Source: Sphingobium sp.
GTDB taxonomy: Bacteria > Pseudomonadota > Alphaproteobacteria > Sphingomonadales > Sphingomonadaceae
Assembly (NCBI GenBank): GCA_020446425.1
Contig: JAGRES010000008.1
Coordinates: 124,001-188,000, forward strand
Reading direction: 5' to 3'
Length of the DNA stretch: 64,000 nucleotides
Part shown: piece after piece, positions 9,222-16,718 of the stretch
Position numbering within the stretch: the stretch's first letter is position 1
Layout: each line of letters begins with the position of its first letter
Translations under genes and position numbers: made by a program
The notes under the pieces: generated by a model
What the model saw: the letters and a program-made list of their open reading frames with translations, nothing else
What the model was told of the DNA's origin: nothing
Databases searched by the model: none

Positions 9222-9241
9222 GTGTCACAAGATTGTCACAC
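9222..9241 (+). promoter_or_regulatory. Pho-box-like direct repeat
   Basis: Two TGTCACA heptamers at 9223-9229 and 9234-9240 repeat with an 11-base period, one helical turn. This is the spacing and half-site (CTGTCA-type) of PhoB sites and is typical of OmpR/PhoB-family regulators. The site is 47 bases upstream of the exported protein gene (minus strand) and about 220 bases upstream of tonB (plus strand). The rest of this 285-base divergent gap shows no other clear element. No phoB gene is present in the window. Confidence 0.4.
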
Positions 9242-9460
9242 GCAACCTTTTTGCATTTTTCTACCGCCTGTTGAGCCGTTATGGACATAAAGCGTTTGCG
9301 TCGTGGCGTTCAGCGCGATAGGAAGCTGCCTAAATATAGATAAAACAGTACAGGGGCCATCCAAGTTCGTGATATTTTTCGCGGATCGGTTTGGCCTCGA
9401 AACATGTTAGTCGCGTCAATAGTTAGATGATAAAGTCGAATTAAGGAGTGTCGTTCCTGA

Positions 9461-10099
9461 ATGGCCTACGCTGACCACTCAGAAGCATCGAGTCGTACAG
9501 TCTCGATCATCATTGTTGCCTTGATTCACGCTGTTCTCGGTTATGCATTTGTGACCGGTCTCGGCATGAAATATGTCAAAAAGGCAGCCGAGCAGCTTGA
9601 CGTCTTCGAGGTGAAGGAGGAGCCGCCGCCACCGGACGAGCCGCCGCCGCCGCCGCCGAAGCCCGCTGAAGTGCCACCGCCACCGGTGGTTGCTCCACCC
9701 AAGATCGTTGAAACCCCGGCCCCTGCGGCTCCCGTTATCAACACGGTGCCCAAGCCGGTTCCGATCCCGATTCCGAGCCCCGCTCCGCCGCCGCCGCCGC
9801 GTGCTGTCGAGAAGGCGAAGCCGCGCGGAAACCCGGGTAACTGGGTGACGTCCGACGATTATCCCAGCCGTGCGCTGCGTGAAGAACGTTCGGGTGTTAC
9901 GGGCTTCCGTCTGGATGTCGACGCCAATGGTAGGGTATCGAATTGCACCATCACAAAATCGAGCGGCCATTCGGATCTGGACAGCGAGGCGTGCCGTTTG
10001 CTCTCCCGCCGTGCACGTTTCAGGCCCGCTGTCGGTGCCAATGGCGAGAATATGACTGACAGTTTTTCCAGCCGTATCGTCTGGAGGATTCCGGATTGA
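9461..10099 (+). CDS. tonB: TonB family energy transducer
   Basis: 212-residue periplasm-spanning protein that carries proton-motive energy from ExbB/ExbD to outer-membrane receptors. It has one N-terminal anchor (about residues 12-32, starting VSIIIVALIHAVLGY) and a proline-rich spacer (about 50-112). The spacer includes PPPPPP runs encoded partly by six tandem CCG codons at 9641-9658. The C-terminal TonB domain (about 135-212) has YPSRALREERSGVTGFRLDV and the conserved SSGHSDLD. It heads tonB-exbB-exbD-exbD. An AAGGAG stands 12 bases before the ATG, a long spacing. Confidence 0.95.
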   Translation: MAYADHSEASSRTVSIIIVALIHAVLGYAFVTGLGMKYVKKAAEQLDVFEVKEEPPPPDEPPPPPPKPAEVPPPPVVAPPKIVETPAPAAPVINTVPKPVPIPIPSPAPPPPPRAVEKAKPRGNPGNWVTSDDYPSRALREERSGVTGFRLDVDANGRVSNCTITKSSGHSDLDSEACRLLSRRARFRPAVGANGENMTDSFSSRIVWRIPD

Positions 10100-10108
10100 T
10101 TTGATTTA

Positions 10109-10150
10109 TGGATGCCGGTGGCGATCGCCCAGGCATCCACTTTCTTATTT
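10109..10150 (+). terminator. Hairpin plus T-rich tract between tonB and exbB
   Basis: TGGATGCC at 10109-10116 pairs perfectly with GGCATCCA at 10132-10139; the 15-base loop contains its own GGCGATCGCC palindrome. The stem is followed by a T-rich stretch (CTTTCTTATTTTTG). This has the form of an intrinsic terminator or attenuator inside the operon, and could also protect mRNA ends. Confidence 0.5.
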
Positions 10151-10174
10151 TTGTTTTGAGAGGGAAGTGTACCA

Positions 10175-10939
10175 ATGTTGATTTCTATCGCAGCTGCAGC
10201 GGCGACCAAGGTGGAAGAAAACCCCTATGGTCTAAAGGCCGCACTTGAAGAAGGCGGCATCATCTCGCAGACCGTGTTCGCCATTCTCTGCCTGATGTCC
10301 ATTTTCTCCTTCTACATCCTGTTCACCAAGTTGATCGAACAGCAGAAGATCATAAATCAAGGCAAGAAGGTACGTGCATCCTTCTGGCGTTCCGCTTCCC
10401 TGAAAGAGGGCGGCGCCAAGCTGGAAAAGAACACTGCATACAAGCAGCTGGTCGATGACGGCCTTGCCGCTCAGGAACAGCATAGCAAGCTGACCGATCC
10501 GGTCGAAGCACATGACTGGATGCACGGCTCGCTTGCGCGTTCGGAAGCGGCCATCAACTCGAAGCTCGGCGGCGGCCTTGCTTTCCTTGCGACCGTCGGT
10601 GCGACCGCGCCGTTCATCGGTCTGTTCGGTACGGTTATCGGTATCTACCGTGCGCTCATCAAGATCGGTGCATCCGGTCAGGCGTCGATCGATACCGTTG
10701 CCGGCCCGGTCGGTGAAGCGCTGATCATGACTGCGCTGGGTCTTGCCGTGGCCGTTCCCGCTGTGCTTGCCTACAACTGGCTGCAGCGTCGTAACAAGTC
10801 GATCCAGGAGGACTTGAACAGCTTCTCCGTCGATCTGCTTGGCTATATGGTTTCCGGTGGCCAGGTTCGTCCGGTGGTTGCAGCTGCCCCGACTGCGGCG
10901 GCTCGCCCGGCAGCAGCTGCTGCGCCGAAGAAGGCCTGA
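10175..10939 (+). CDS. exbB: Biopolymer transport protein ExbB (MotA/TolQ/ExbB family)
   Basis: Proton-channel subunit of the TonB complex in the inner membrane. 254 residues with three membrane segments: about 32-52 (QTVFAILCLMSIFSFYILF), 145-165 in the conserved ATVGATAPFIGLFGTVIGIYRA block, and 190-210 (TALGLAVAVPAVLAYNW). The family GTV motif and the small-residue-rich helices are intact. The last 20 residues are an alanine/proline-rich tail. It is preceded by an AGGGAAG site 8 bases before the ATG. Confidence 0.95.
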   Translation: MLISIAAAAATKVEENPYGLKAALEEGGIISQTVFAILCLMSIFSFYILFTKLIEQQKIINQGKKVRASFWRSASLKEGGAKLEKNTAYKQLVDDGLAAQEQHSKLTDPVEAHDWMHGSLARSEAAINSKLGGGLAFLATVGATAPFIGLFGTVIGIYRALIKIGASGQASIDTVAGPVGEALIMTALGLAVAVPAVLAYNWLQRRNKSIQEDLNSFSVDLLGYMVSGGQVRPVVAAAPTAAARPAAAAAPKKA

Positions 10940-10947
10940 ACCCGATT

Positions 10948-10981
10948 TGACGGGAGCGCATGAAGGCATGCTCTCCCGTCA
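10948..10981 (+). other. Strong intercistronic hairpin between exbB and exbD
   Basis: TGACGGGAG at 10948-10956 pairs perfectly with CTCCCGTCA at 10973-10981, starting 8 bases after the exbB stop codon. No T-run follows. Such a 9-base GC-rich stem usually shields the upstream message from 3' exonucleases, so it may set different exbB and exbD levels. Confidence 0.5.
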
Positions 10982-11027
10982 GCGGACAGCCCAAGCAACA
11001 GACTATTTCAAGTTAGGATACTGATCG

Positions 11028-11522
11028 ATGGCAATGAGCGTTGGAGGAGACGGCGGCGACGAAAAGCCGATGTCGGATATCAACACCACGCCGCTCGTCG
11101 ACGTTATGTTGGTGCTTCTCATCATCTTTCTGATCGCGGTTCCGGTCGTGGTTCAGACGATTGATTTGCAGCTTCCCAAGGTCGCCTTTGAGCCGACCAC
11201 GACGAAGCCGGAAAATGTCTCGCTTTCCGTGACTTACGACAAAAACGATGGCCGCTGCCTGGTATATTGGAACCTGACCAAGGTGAATTCCAGTGAGCTG
11301 CTCGATCGTGCTGTCGCGAAGTTGAAGGCGGATATTGAAAAGGTGGGCGGTGTCGAGAATCTGAAGCCGGAGGATCTGCCCGAAGTGCATATCCGCGGCG
11401 ACATCAACACGCCCTATCGCTGCATTGGCGGCACAATCTATACCATGCAGATGGCTGGTTTCCCGAAGGTCGGCTTTATTTCACAGCCTGACCCGAGCGA
11501 CATCAAAGTCCAGCGTCTGTAA
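11028..11522 (+). CDS. exbD: Biopolymer transport protein ExbD, long form with a cysteine pair
   Basis: 164-residue ExbD with a single membrane helix (about 25-43). The essential aspartate is Asp25 in NTTPLVDVMLVLL. The periplasmic domain is longer than in the second ExbD downstream (141 residues) and carries two cysteines, Cys77 (DGRCLVYW) and Cys132 (TPYRCIGG), which could form a disulfide. It precedes the second exbD by 22 bases, with AGGAG in the gap. Two ExbD paralogues after one ExbB are common in sphingomonads and xanthomonads. Confidence 0.95.
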   Translation: MAMSVGGDGGDEKPMSDINTTPLVDVMLVLLIIFLIAVPVVVQTIDLQLPKVAFEPTTTKPENVSLSVTYDKNDGRCLVYWNLTKVNSSELLDRAVAKLKADIEKVGGVENLKPEDLPEVHIRGDINTPYRCIGGTIYTMQMAGFPKVGFISQPDPSDIKVQRL

Positions 11523-11544
11523 GCGTTTCGCAGGAGTTTAGACC

Positions 11545-11970
11545 ATGGCCATGAGTGGCGGTTCAGACGATGGTGAACCGATGATGGAAATGAACACGAC
11601 GCCGCTTATCGACGTCATGCTCGTTCTTCTCATCATGTTCATCATCACCATCCCGATCCAGACCCATGCGGTGAAGATCGACCTTCCGAACGATTCGGCC
11701 AATAATCCGCCGGATATGATTGACCCTGTGAAAAACAAGGTGGCGATCGACGTTGCGGGAACGATCACCTGGAACGGTCTGCCGATCGACAAGTTGACCC
11801 TGCGTCAGTATCTGAAAGCGTCCATGGCGTTGCCAGTGGAACCCGTGCTGCAGTTTCAGCCGGATCCGCAGACCCGCTATGTGGTAGTCGATGAGGTGCT
11901 TTCGATCATCAAGGCGTCGAAAGTAACCAAACTGGGCTTTGTCGGTAACGAGCAATACGCCAGCTTCTGA
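11545..11970 (+). CDS. exbD: Biopolymer transport protein ExbD, second copy
   Basis: 141-residue ExbD paralogue with the same architecture: a short cytoplasmic N-terminus, one membrane helix with the proton-carrying Asp23 in NTTPLIDVMLVLLIMF, and a periplasmic domain ending VTKLGFVGNEQYASF. Unlike the copy just upstream it has no periplasmic cysteine. Last gene of the tonB cluster; an intrinsic terminator follows 28 bases after its stop. Confidence 0.95.
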   Translation: MAMSGGSDDGEPMMEMNTTPLIDVMLVLLIMFIITIPIQTHAVKIDLPNDSANNPPDMIDPVKNKVAIDVAGTITWNGLPIDKLTLRQYLKASMALPVEPVLQFQPDPQTRYVVVDEVLSIIKASKVTKLGFVGNEQYASF

Positions 11971-11998
11971 CCGGATCCGCAGGATTTCAACGTTATGG

Positions 11999-12022
11999 AT
12001 GGGGGCTTCGGCCCCCATTTTC
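11999..12022 (+). terminator. Intrinsic terminator of the tonB-exbBDD cluster
   Basis: ATGGGGGC / GCCCCCAT forms a perfect 8-base stem closed by a stable TTCG tetraloop and followed by TTTTC. It lies 28 bases after the second exbD. Confidence 0.85.
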
Positions 12023-12113
12023 ATGTCTGTATCATGTTATAGGGATTCACTCCCTTTAACGAATTCCTTACTCTGCCCTGCTAGTTTTTCCGCGATTAGG
12101 GCAATACGGCATA

Positions 12114-12431
12114 ATGACATTCGTAGAAAAACCACCAATAGCGGATAGCAGCGAACGGGGCGCCGGGCGGCACACCGTGCTGATTGGCGTCAAGTTGCGC
12201 CGCCCCGGCGAAACATGGTTTACAAGCCGCATTTCCAGCCTCTCGGAAACGGGCTTTTGCCTGCAAAGCTTTGTCAGTCTGAAACCCGGCATGACCGTCT
12301 GGATTATGTTTTCCGGCTTTGAGGGCAGGCGCGCGACAGTCATCTGGACGCGTGGGCATGAAGCCGGCTGTATGTTTGAAACGCCGCTGCACAAGGCGAT
12401 TTTCGATCATATCATGCGCGTCAGTGCCTGA
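12114..12431 (+). CDS. PilZ-domain protein
   Basis: 105-residue single-domain protein resembling the cyclic-di-GMP receptor PilZ fold. An RxxxR element is present (RGAGR, residues 15-19). The second motif reads SLSETG instead of the usual D/N-x-S-x-x-G, with serine replacing the acidic or amide residue. The C-terminal WTRGHEAGCMFETPL matches the end of the fold. It stands alone after the exbD terminator and converges with an ABC exporter gene. Ligand binding is uncertain because of the altered motif. Confidence 0.8.
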   Translation: MTFVEKPPIADSSERGAGRHTVLIGVKLRRPGETWFTSRISSLSETGFCLQSFVSLKPGMTVWIMFSGFEGRRATVIWTRGHEAGCMFETPLHKAIFDHIMRVSA

Positions 12432-12484
12432 CGTACGGGCGTTGGCGCTCATCCCACACGCTTAAATCAGATTATTTGATCGAT

Positions 12485-14290
12485 TCAAGCTGCCTTGGAG
12501 CTGTCCGGCTGCATATCTGCGAGCTGGGCGTATAGCCCCTTGGCCGCCATCAACGCCTGATGGTCCCCCGATTCCACGATTGCACCGGCATCCATGACAA
12601 TGATCCGGTCGGCCGAGCGTATGGTCGATAGTCGATGCGCGATTACAATCGTCGTACGTCCCTGCATCAGGCGGTCAAGCGCCTCCTGCACAAGCTTTTC
12701 AGACTGGGTGTCCAATGCAGAAGTAGCCTCATCAAGCAGCAGGACAGGCGCATTGCGCAGTAAAGCACGAGCAATGGCAATACGCTGCCGCTGCCCGCCC
12801 GAGAGTCGCGCGCCATTTTCGCCGAGGAATGTATCCAGCCCTTCAGGTAGCGCACGAAGAAAATCCTCAGCATTGGCTGCTCGCGCCGCCTGCCATATCT
12901 CATCGTCCGTTGCGCCCCACCGGCCATAGCGCAGGTTATCGCGCGCGGATGCGGCGAAAATGATCGTTTCCTGCGGAACCAGCGCCATCAATGCGCGGGC
13001 TTGCGCAGGGTCCGCGTCATCCAGGGCGACGCCATTAATGCGTATTGCGCCTGAATCCGGGTCATAAAAGCGCAGAATGAGCTGCAATATCGTGCTTTTT
13101 CCCGCCCCTGACGGCCCGACCAGTGCCAAGCGTTCACCGGGCTTAATGGACAGGGAAAAGTCGTGCAGCGCCGCGATTTCAGGCCGCGAGGGATAGTGAA
13201 ACCGCACATGATCAAACGCGATACTTACGCCATCGGATGTATCCGGTATCTGTTTGGCGCCTGTTTGGGCGGCTATTGACGGCTGCACATGCATCAACTC
13301 ATGCAAGCGGCTCGCCGCGCCTGCGCCGCGAAGCAAATCCCCCCAGCTTTCGGAAAGGGCGCCAAAAGCGCCTGCCACCAGCCCGCCGGTCAGCACGAAT
13401 GCGGCTATACTGCCGCCGGATATACGCCCGGCCACCACATCGGTCGCCCCTTGCCACATGACGAGCGTGATGGCGCTGAAAATCAGGAAAATGGCGATGG
13501 CCGTCATGACGGCGCGCAGCGAAATACGCCGCAGTGCCGTTTTGAATCCTGTGTCGACCGTATTGGCGAAGCGTTCGGCCTCGCGGTTTTCCTGGCCAAA
13601 TGCTTGTACGATGCGCATTGCGCCCAGCACTTCGGATGTATTGCTGCCGATATCGGCAAGACGGTCCTGGCTTTGCCGCGACAACCTTCGGACGCGCCGT
13701 CCCATCACGATGATGGGGACCAGAACCACCGGAATGCCGATCAGCAGATAAGCGGTTAATTTTGGCGCAAGCGTGAAGAGATAAATGATGCCACCCAAGC
13801 CGGTGACAAAATTACGTAGTGCAACAGACACCGTGGTCCCCACCACCTGCTCGATGATGGCGGTATCCGCTGTCATACGCGCCGCAATCTCTGAAGGGCG
13901 GTTTTCCTCGAAATAGCTGGGCGATTGGCGCAGCAGATTACGTTGCACCGCCATACGGATATCGGCGACAACCCGTTCACCGAGCCAGGAGACGAAATAA
14001 TAGCGAGACGCGCTGGCTACCGCCAATATGCCGACGATAAGGAGGAGATACTCAAACCAGCGGCCAATATCGTCGACGTTGCTCTGGCCCGAAAACCCCT
14101 TGTCGATAATCAGCTTGAACGCACTGGGGATGGCGAGCGTCGCCACGGACGCAAGAACCAGGAAAAAAGCGGCTGCCGCGAGACGTCCCGGATAGCGTTT
14201 CACAAAACCCGCAATCATCGCAAGGCTGGATAGCGAGCGATCATTGCCAGCGTTTACCCCGGCATCTGCCACTGTCTGTCTGTCTGCCAT
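12485..14290 (-). CDS. ABC exporter, fused membrane and ATPase domains (MsbA-like half transporter)
   Basis: 601-residue half transporter that dimerises in the inner membrane. Residues about 20-330 hold six membrane helices of the type I exporter fold. The ATPase follows: Walker A GPSGAGKST near 390, signature LSGGQRQRIAIARALL near 495, Walker B VLLLDEATSALD near 515, and H-loop IAHRLST near 550. Relatives include lipid A flippases and multidrug exporters; the substrate cannot be assigned. It is divergent from phaZ. The 178-base gap holds a TTTGTG-N12-CACAAA inverted repeat, which could be an operator. Confidence 0.93.
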   Translation of the reverse strand: MADRQTVADAGVNAGNDRSLSSLAMIAGFVKRYPGRLAAAAFFLVLASVATLAIPSAFKLIIDKGFSGQSNVDDIGRWFEYLLLIVGILAVASASRYYFVSWLGERVVADIRMAVQRNLLRQSPSYFEENRPSEIAARMTADTAIIEQVVGTTVSVALRNFVTGLGGIIYLFTLAPKLTAYLLIGIPVVLVPIIVMGRRVRRLSRQSQDRLADIGSNTSEVLGAMRIVQAFGQENREAERFANTVDTGFKTALRRISLRAVMTAIAIFLIFSAITLVMWQGATDVVAGRISGGSIAAFVLTGGLVAGAFGALSESWGDLLRGAGAASRLHELMHVQPSIAAQTGAKQIPDTSDGVSIAFDHVRFHYPSRPEIAALHDFSLSIKPGERLALVGPSGAGKSTILQLILRFYDPDSGAIRINGVALDDADPAQARALMALVPQETIIFAASARDNLRYGRWGATDDEIWQAARAANAEDFLRALPEGLDTFLGENGARLSGGQRQRIAIARALLRNAPVLLLDEATSALDTQSEKLVQEALDRLMQGRTTIVIAHRLSTIRSADRIIVMDAGAIVESGDHQALMAAKGLYAQLADMQPDSSKAA

Positions 14291-14468
14291 AGGCGGCGCT
14301 TAGCAGGGCAAACGTGCTGTCTCAAACCAATATCGTATTTTATTGATTTTTTGCTTGCAGAGGAGCGCCGCACACGGGACAATGAGCAGCTTTGTGCAAT
14401 GCAGTAATCACAAAACAATAAGTTTCTGCTATATGTACATGACGAGTCTGCACGGGGAACGAGAATAA

Positions 14469-15692
14469 ATGCTGTATCATGCCTATGAGCTTCAGCGCAG
14501 TTTTCTGGCGAGTGCCAGCGCAATGGCGAATGCCGGAGCGGAACTGTTGTCGAATCCAGCCAACCCTCTCGCTTATTTTGGCGGTGGTCCAATCCTTGCT
14601 TCTGCGCTGGAAGTGTTCGCGCATGCAGCAGCGACGCGTGGCAAGCCTGCATTCGGTCTGGAAACCACCGTTATCGACGGTAAAGAGGTTCAGATTGATG
14701 AGCATGTGGAGGCGCGCAAGGATTTTGGGCAGCTTCTCCATTTCGTTCGCAAGGGTGCGCCAAAAGGTCAGCCCAAGCTGCTGATCGTGGCGCCGATGTC
14801 GGGGCACTATGCGACATTGTTGCGCGGCACCGTTGAACGCATGCTGCCGGGACATGACGTCTGGATCACGGACTGGCGCGATGCCCGTAACGTTCCTTTG
14901 AGGGACGGCGACTTCGACCTCGACGATTATATTGATTATCTGATCGACTGGCTCGATCATATTGGACCGGGTGCGCATATGCTGGCGGTTTGTCAGCCTT
15001 CGGTACCGTCCTATGCGGCAATTTGCGTCATGTCGGAGCGCAAGGATCCGAATCTGCCGCGCACGCTGACGATGATGGGCGGGCCGATCGACACACGTGA
15101 AGCGCCAACCGTCGTGAACCAGCTGGCAACCGAGCGCCCGATCAGCTGGTTCGAACAGAATGTCGTCGCGACCGTGCCGTTTCAATATGCAGGGGCAGGG
15201 CGGCGCGTTTATCCCGGCTTCATGCAGCTCGCGGGCTTCATGTCGATGAACTTGGGCAATCACATGATGAGCCACTGGGAAATGTTCAAGCATCTGGTCG
15301 ATGGCGACGAGGAAAGCGCCGAAGCGACCAAGGATTTCTATGACGAATATCGCTCCGTCTGCGACATGACCGCCGAATTCTACCTGCAAACGGTGCAGGA
15401 AGTGTTCCAGAAGCACAGTTTGCCCAAGGGCGAATTCATGCATCGCGGTGCGCTGGTCGATCCTGGCGCGCTCAAGAAGGTCGGTTTGCTCGCGATCGAG
15501 GGCGAAAAGGACGATATTTCCGGGTTGGGCCAGACCAAAGCGGCGCTTAAAATCGCCACAAACCTGCCGGACGATATGAAGAAGCATTATCTGGCCAAGG
15601 GCGCAGGCCATTATGGCATCTTCAACGGCAATAAATGGCGGTCCATAATTGCTCCGGTAATGGAGGAGTGGATTCAGCAGCACGACGGCTGA
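14469..15692 (+). CDS. phaZ: Intracellular polyhydroxyalkanoate depolymerase
   Basis: Breaks down stored polyhydroxyalkanoate granules in the cytoplasm. 407 residues, the length of the PhaZ family with a catalytic cysteine. The nucleophile is Cys175 in the lipase-box-like MLAVCQPSVP. The conserved HYATLLRGTVERMLPGHDVWITDW block (113-136) precedes it, and the C-terminal KGAGHYGIFNG supplies the likely catalytic histidine. No signal peptide is present, as expected for the intracellular type. The dipeptide epimerase gene follows after 30 bases. Presence of this gene implies that the organism stores PHA. Confidence 0.93.
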   Translation: MLYHAYELQRSFLASASAMANAGAELLSNPANPLAYFGGGPILASALEVFAHAAATRGKPAFGLETTVIDGKEVQIDEHVEARKDFGQLLHFVRKGAPKGQPKLLIVAPMSGHYATLLRGTVERMLPGHDVWITDWRDARNVPLRDGDFDLDDYIDYLIDWLDHIGPGAHMLAVCQPSVPSYAAICVMSERKDPNLPRTLTMMGGPIDTREAPTVVNQLATERPISWFEQNVVATVPFQYAGAGRRVYPGFMQLAGFMSMNLGNHMMSHWEMFKHLVDGDEESAEATKDFYDEYRSVCDMTAEFYLQTVQEVFQKHSLPKGEFMHRGALVDPGALKKVGLLAIEGEKDDISGLGQTKAALKIATNLPDDMKKHYLAKGAGHYGIFNGNKWRSIIAPVMEEWIQQHDG

Positions 15693-15722
15693 TGCGTGTT
15701 TATTGGCTGAAAATGGCATTAT

Positions 15723-16712
15723 ATGGCCAAGCTAATATCCGCCGAGGTTGAACGCTGGCCGGTCGCCGGCTCCTTCAATATCAGCCGTGGCGTCAAGACG
15801 CATGTCGATGTCGTGGTCTGCATTGTCGGAGATAACCGTTATAATGGCCGCGGCGAAGCTACCGCCATCTATTATCATGGAGAAACCGCTGAAGGCTGTG
15901 CCCAGGCTATCCGTGATTTTGGCGCATCATCTGATGGGCGATTGCCATCCCGCCAATCCCTGATCGAGCAGATGCCGCGCGGAGCCGCGCGCAATGCGCT
16001 AGATTGCGCGCTTTGGGACTATGAGGCCAAGGTCAGCGGTTCGCCCGTCTGGGCGCTCGCTGGTTTGCAGGAACCGCGCCCGCTTCAGACGGCTTATACG
16101 ATCAGTGTCAATCCTCCGGCTCAGATGGAGAGCGATGCACGTGCAGCCGCCGCCCGCGGATTCGCTTTGCTCAAATGCAAGCTGATGGGAGAGGGGGATG
16201 CTGAGCGTATATCCGCCGTTCGTCAGGGCGCGCCGGATGTGCGGCTGATCGTCGATGCCAATGAAAGCTGGAACGAAGCGGATCTGCTGGCGGAAACTGA
16301 CCGTCTGGCGGCGCTCGGTGTCGAAATGATCGAGCAGCCGATCCGCCACGGCGAGGAAGCGCGGCTAACGGGATTAGAGCCCAGCCTGCCTTTCTGTGCG
16401 GATGAAAGCTGTCAGGATAGCGCCGATTTGCCGCGCCTCGTGGATTTCCCGGCGATCAATATCAAGCTCGACAAGGCGGGCGGGCTGACGGAAGGGCTGG
16501 CCCTGGCCGTATTGGGACAAGAACAGAACAAGCGCCTGATGGTTGGATGCATGCTGTGTACATCACTGGGTATCGCACCGGCGTTTCTGTTGGCGCAGCA
16601 GGCCGAATGGGTCGATCTCGACGGAGCGCTGCTGCTCGCACGGGATCGGGAAAACAGCCTGCATGTGCAGGATGGGTACCTGCACCCCGGAACGCTATGG
16701 GGTAATCCCTGA
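15723..16712 (+). CDS. Dipeptide (L-Ala-D/L-Glu type) epimerase, enolase superfamily
   Basis: Probable murein-peptide recycling enzyme that epimerises the glutamate of L-Ala-D-Glu. The enolase-superfamily catalytic set is visible: general base KCK (Lys151, Lys153), metal ligands Asp178, Glu204 and Asp227, and Lys248 in NIKLDKAGG. Length 329 fits the group. The C-terminal MLCTSLGIAPA and DLDGALLL stretches are typical of Ala-Glu epimerases. It follows phaZ by 30 bases and probably shares its transcript. Exact dipeptide specificity is inferred. Confidence 0.88.
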   Translation: MAKLISAEVERWPVAGSFNISRGVKTHVDVVVCIVGDNRYNGRGEATAIYYHGETAEGCAQAIRDFGASSDGRLPSRQSLIEQMPRGAARNALDCALWDYEAKVSGSPVWALAGLQEPRPLQTAYTISVNPPAQMESDARAAAARGFALLKCKLMGEGDAERISAVRQGAPDVRLIVDANESWNEADLLAETDRLAALGVEMIEQPIRHGEEARLTGLEPSLPFCADESCQDSADLPRLVDFPAINIKLDKAGGLTEGLALAVLGQEQNKRLMVGCMLCTSLGIAPAFLLAQQAEWVDLDGALLLARDRENSLHVQDGYLHPGTLWGNP

Positions 16713-16718
16713 GACGCT

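Noticed and set aside
9641..9658. Six tandem CCG units as a possible microsatellite
   Set aside because: In frame within the proline-rich spacer of TonB, where such codon runs are normal; length changes would not shift the frame.
14340..15719. A 459-codon minus-strand frame
   Set aside because: It is antisense to phaZ, whose motifs and length are unmistakable; long shadow frames are expected at this GC content.
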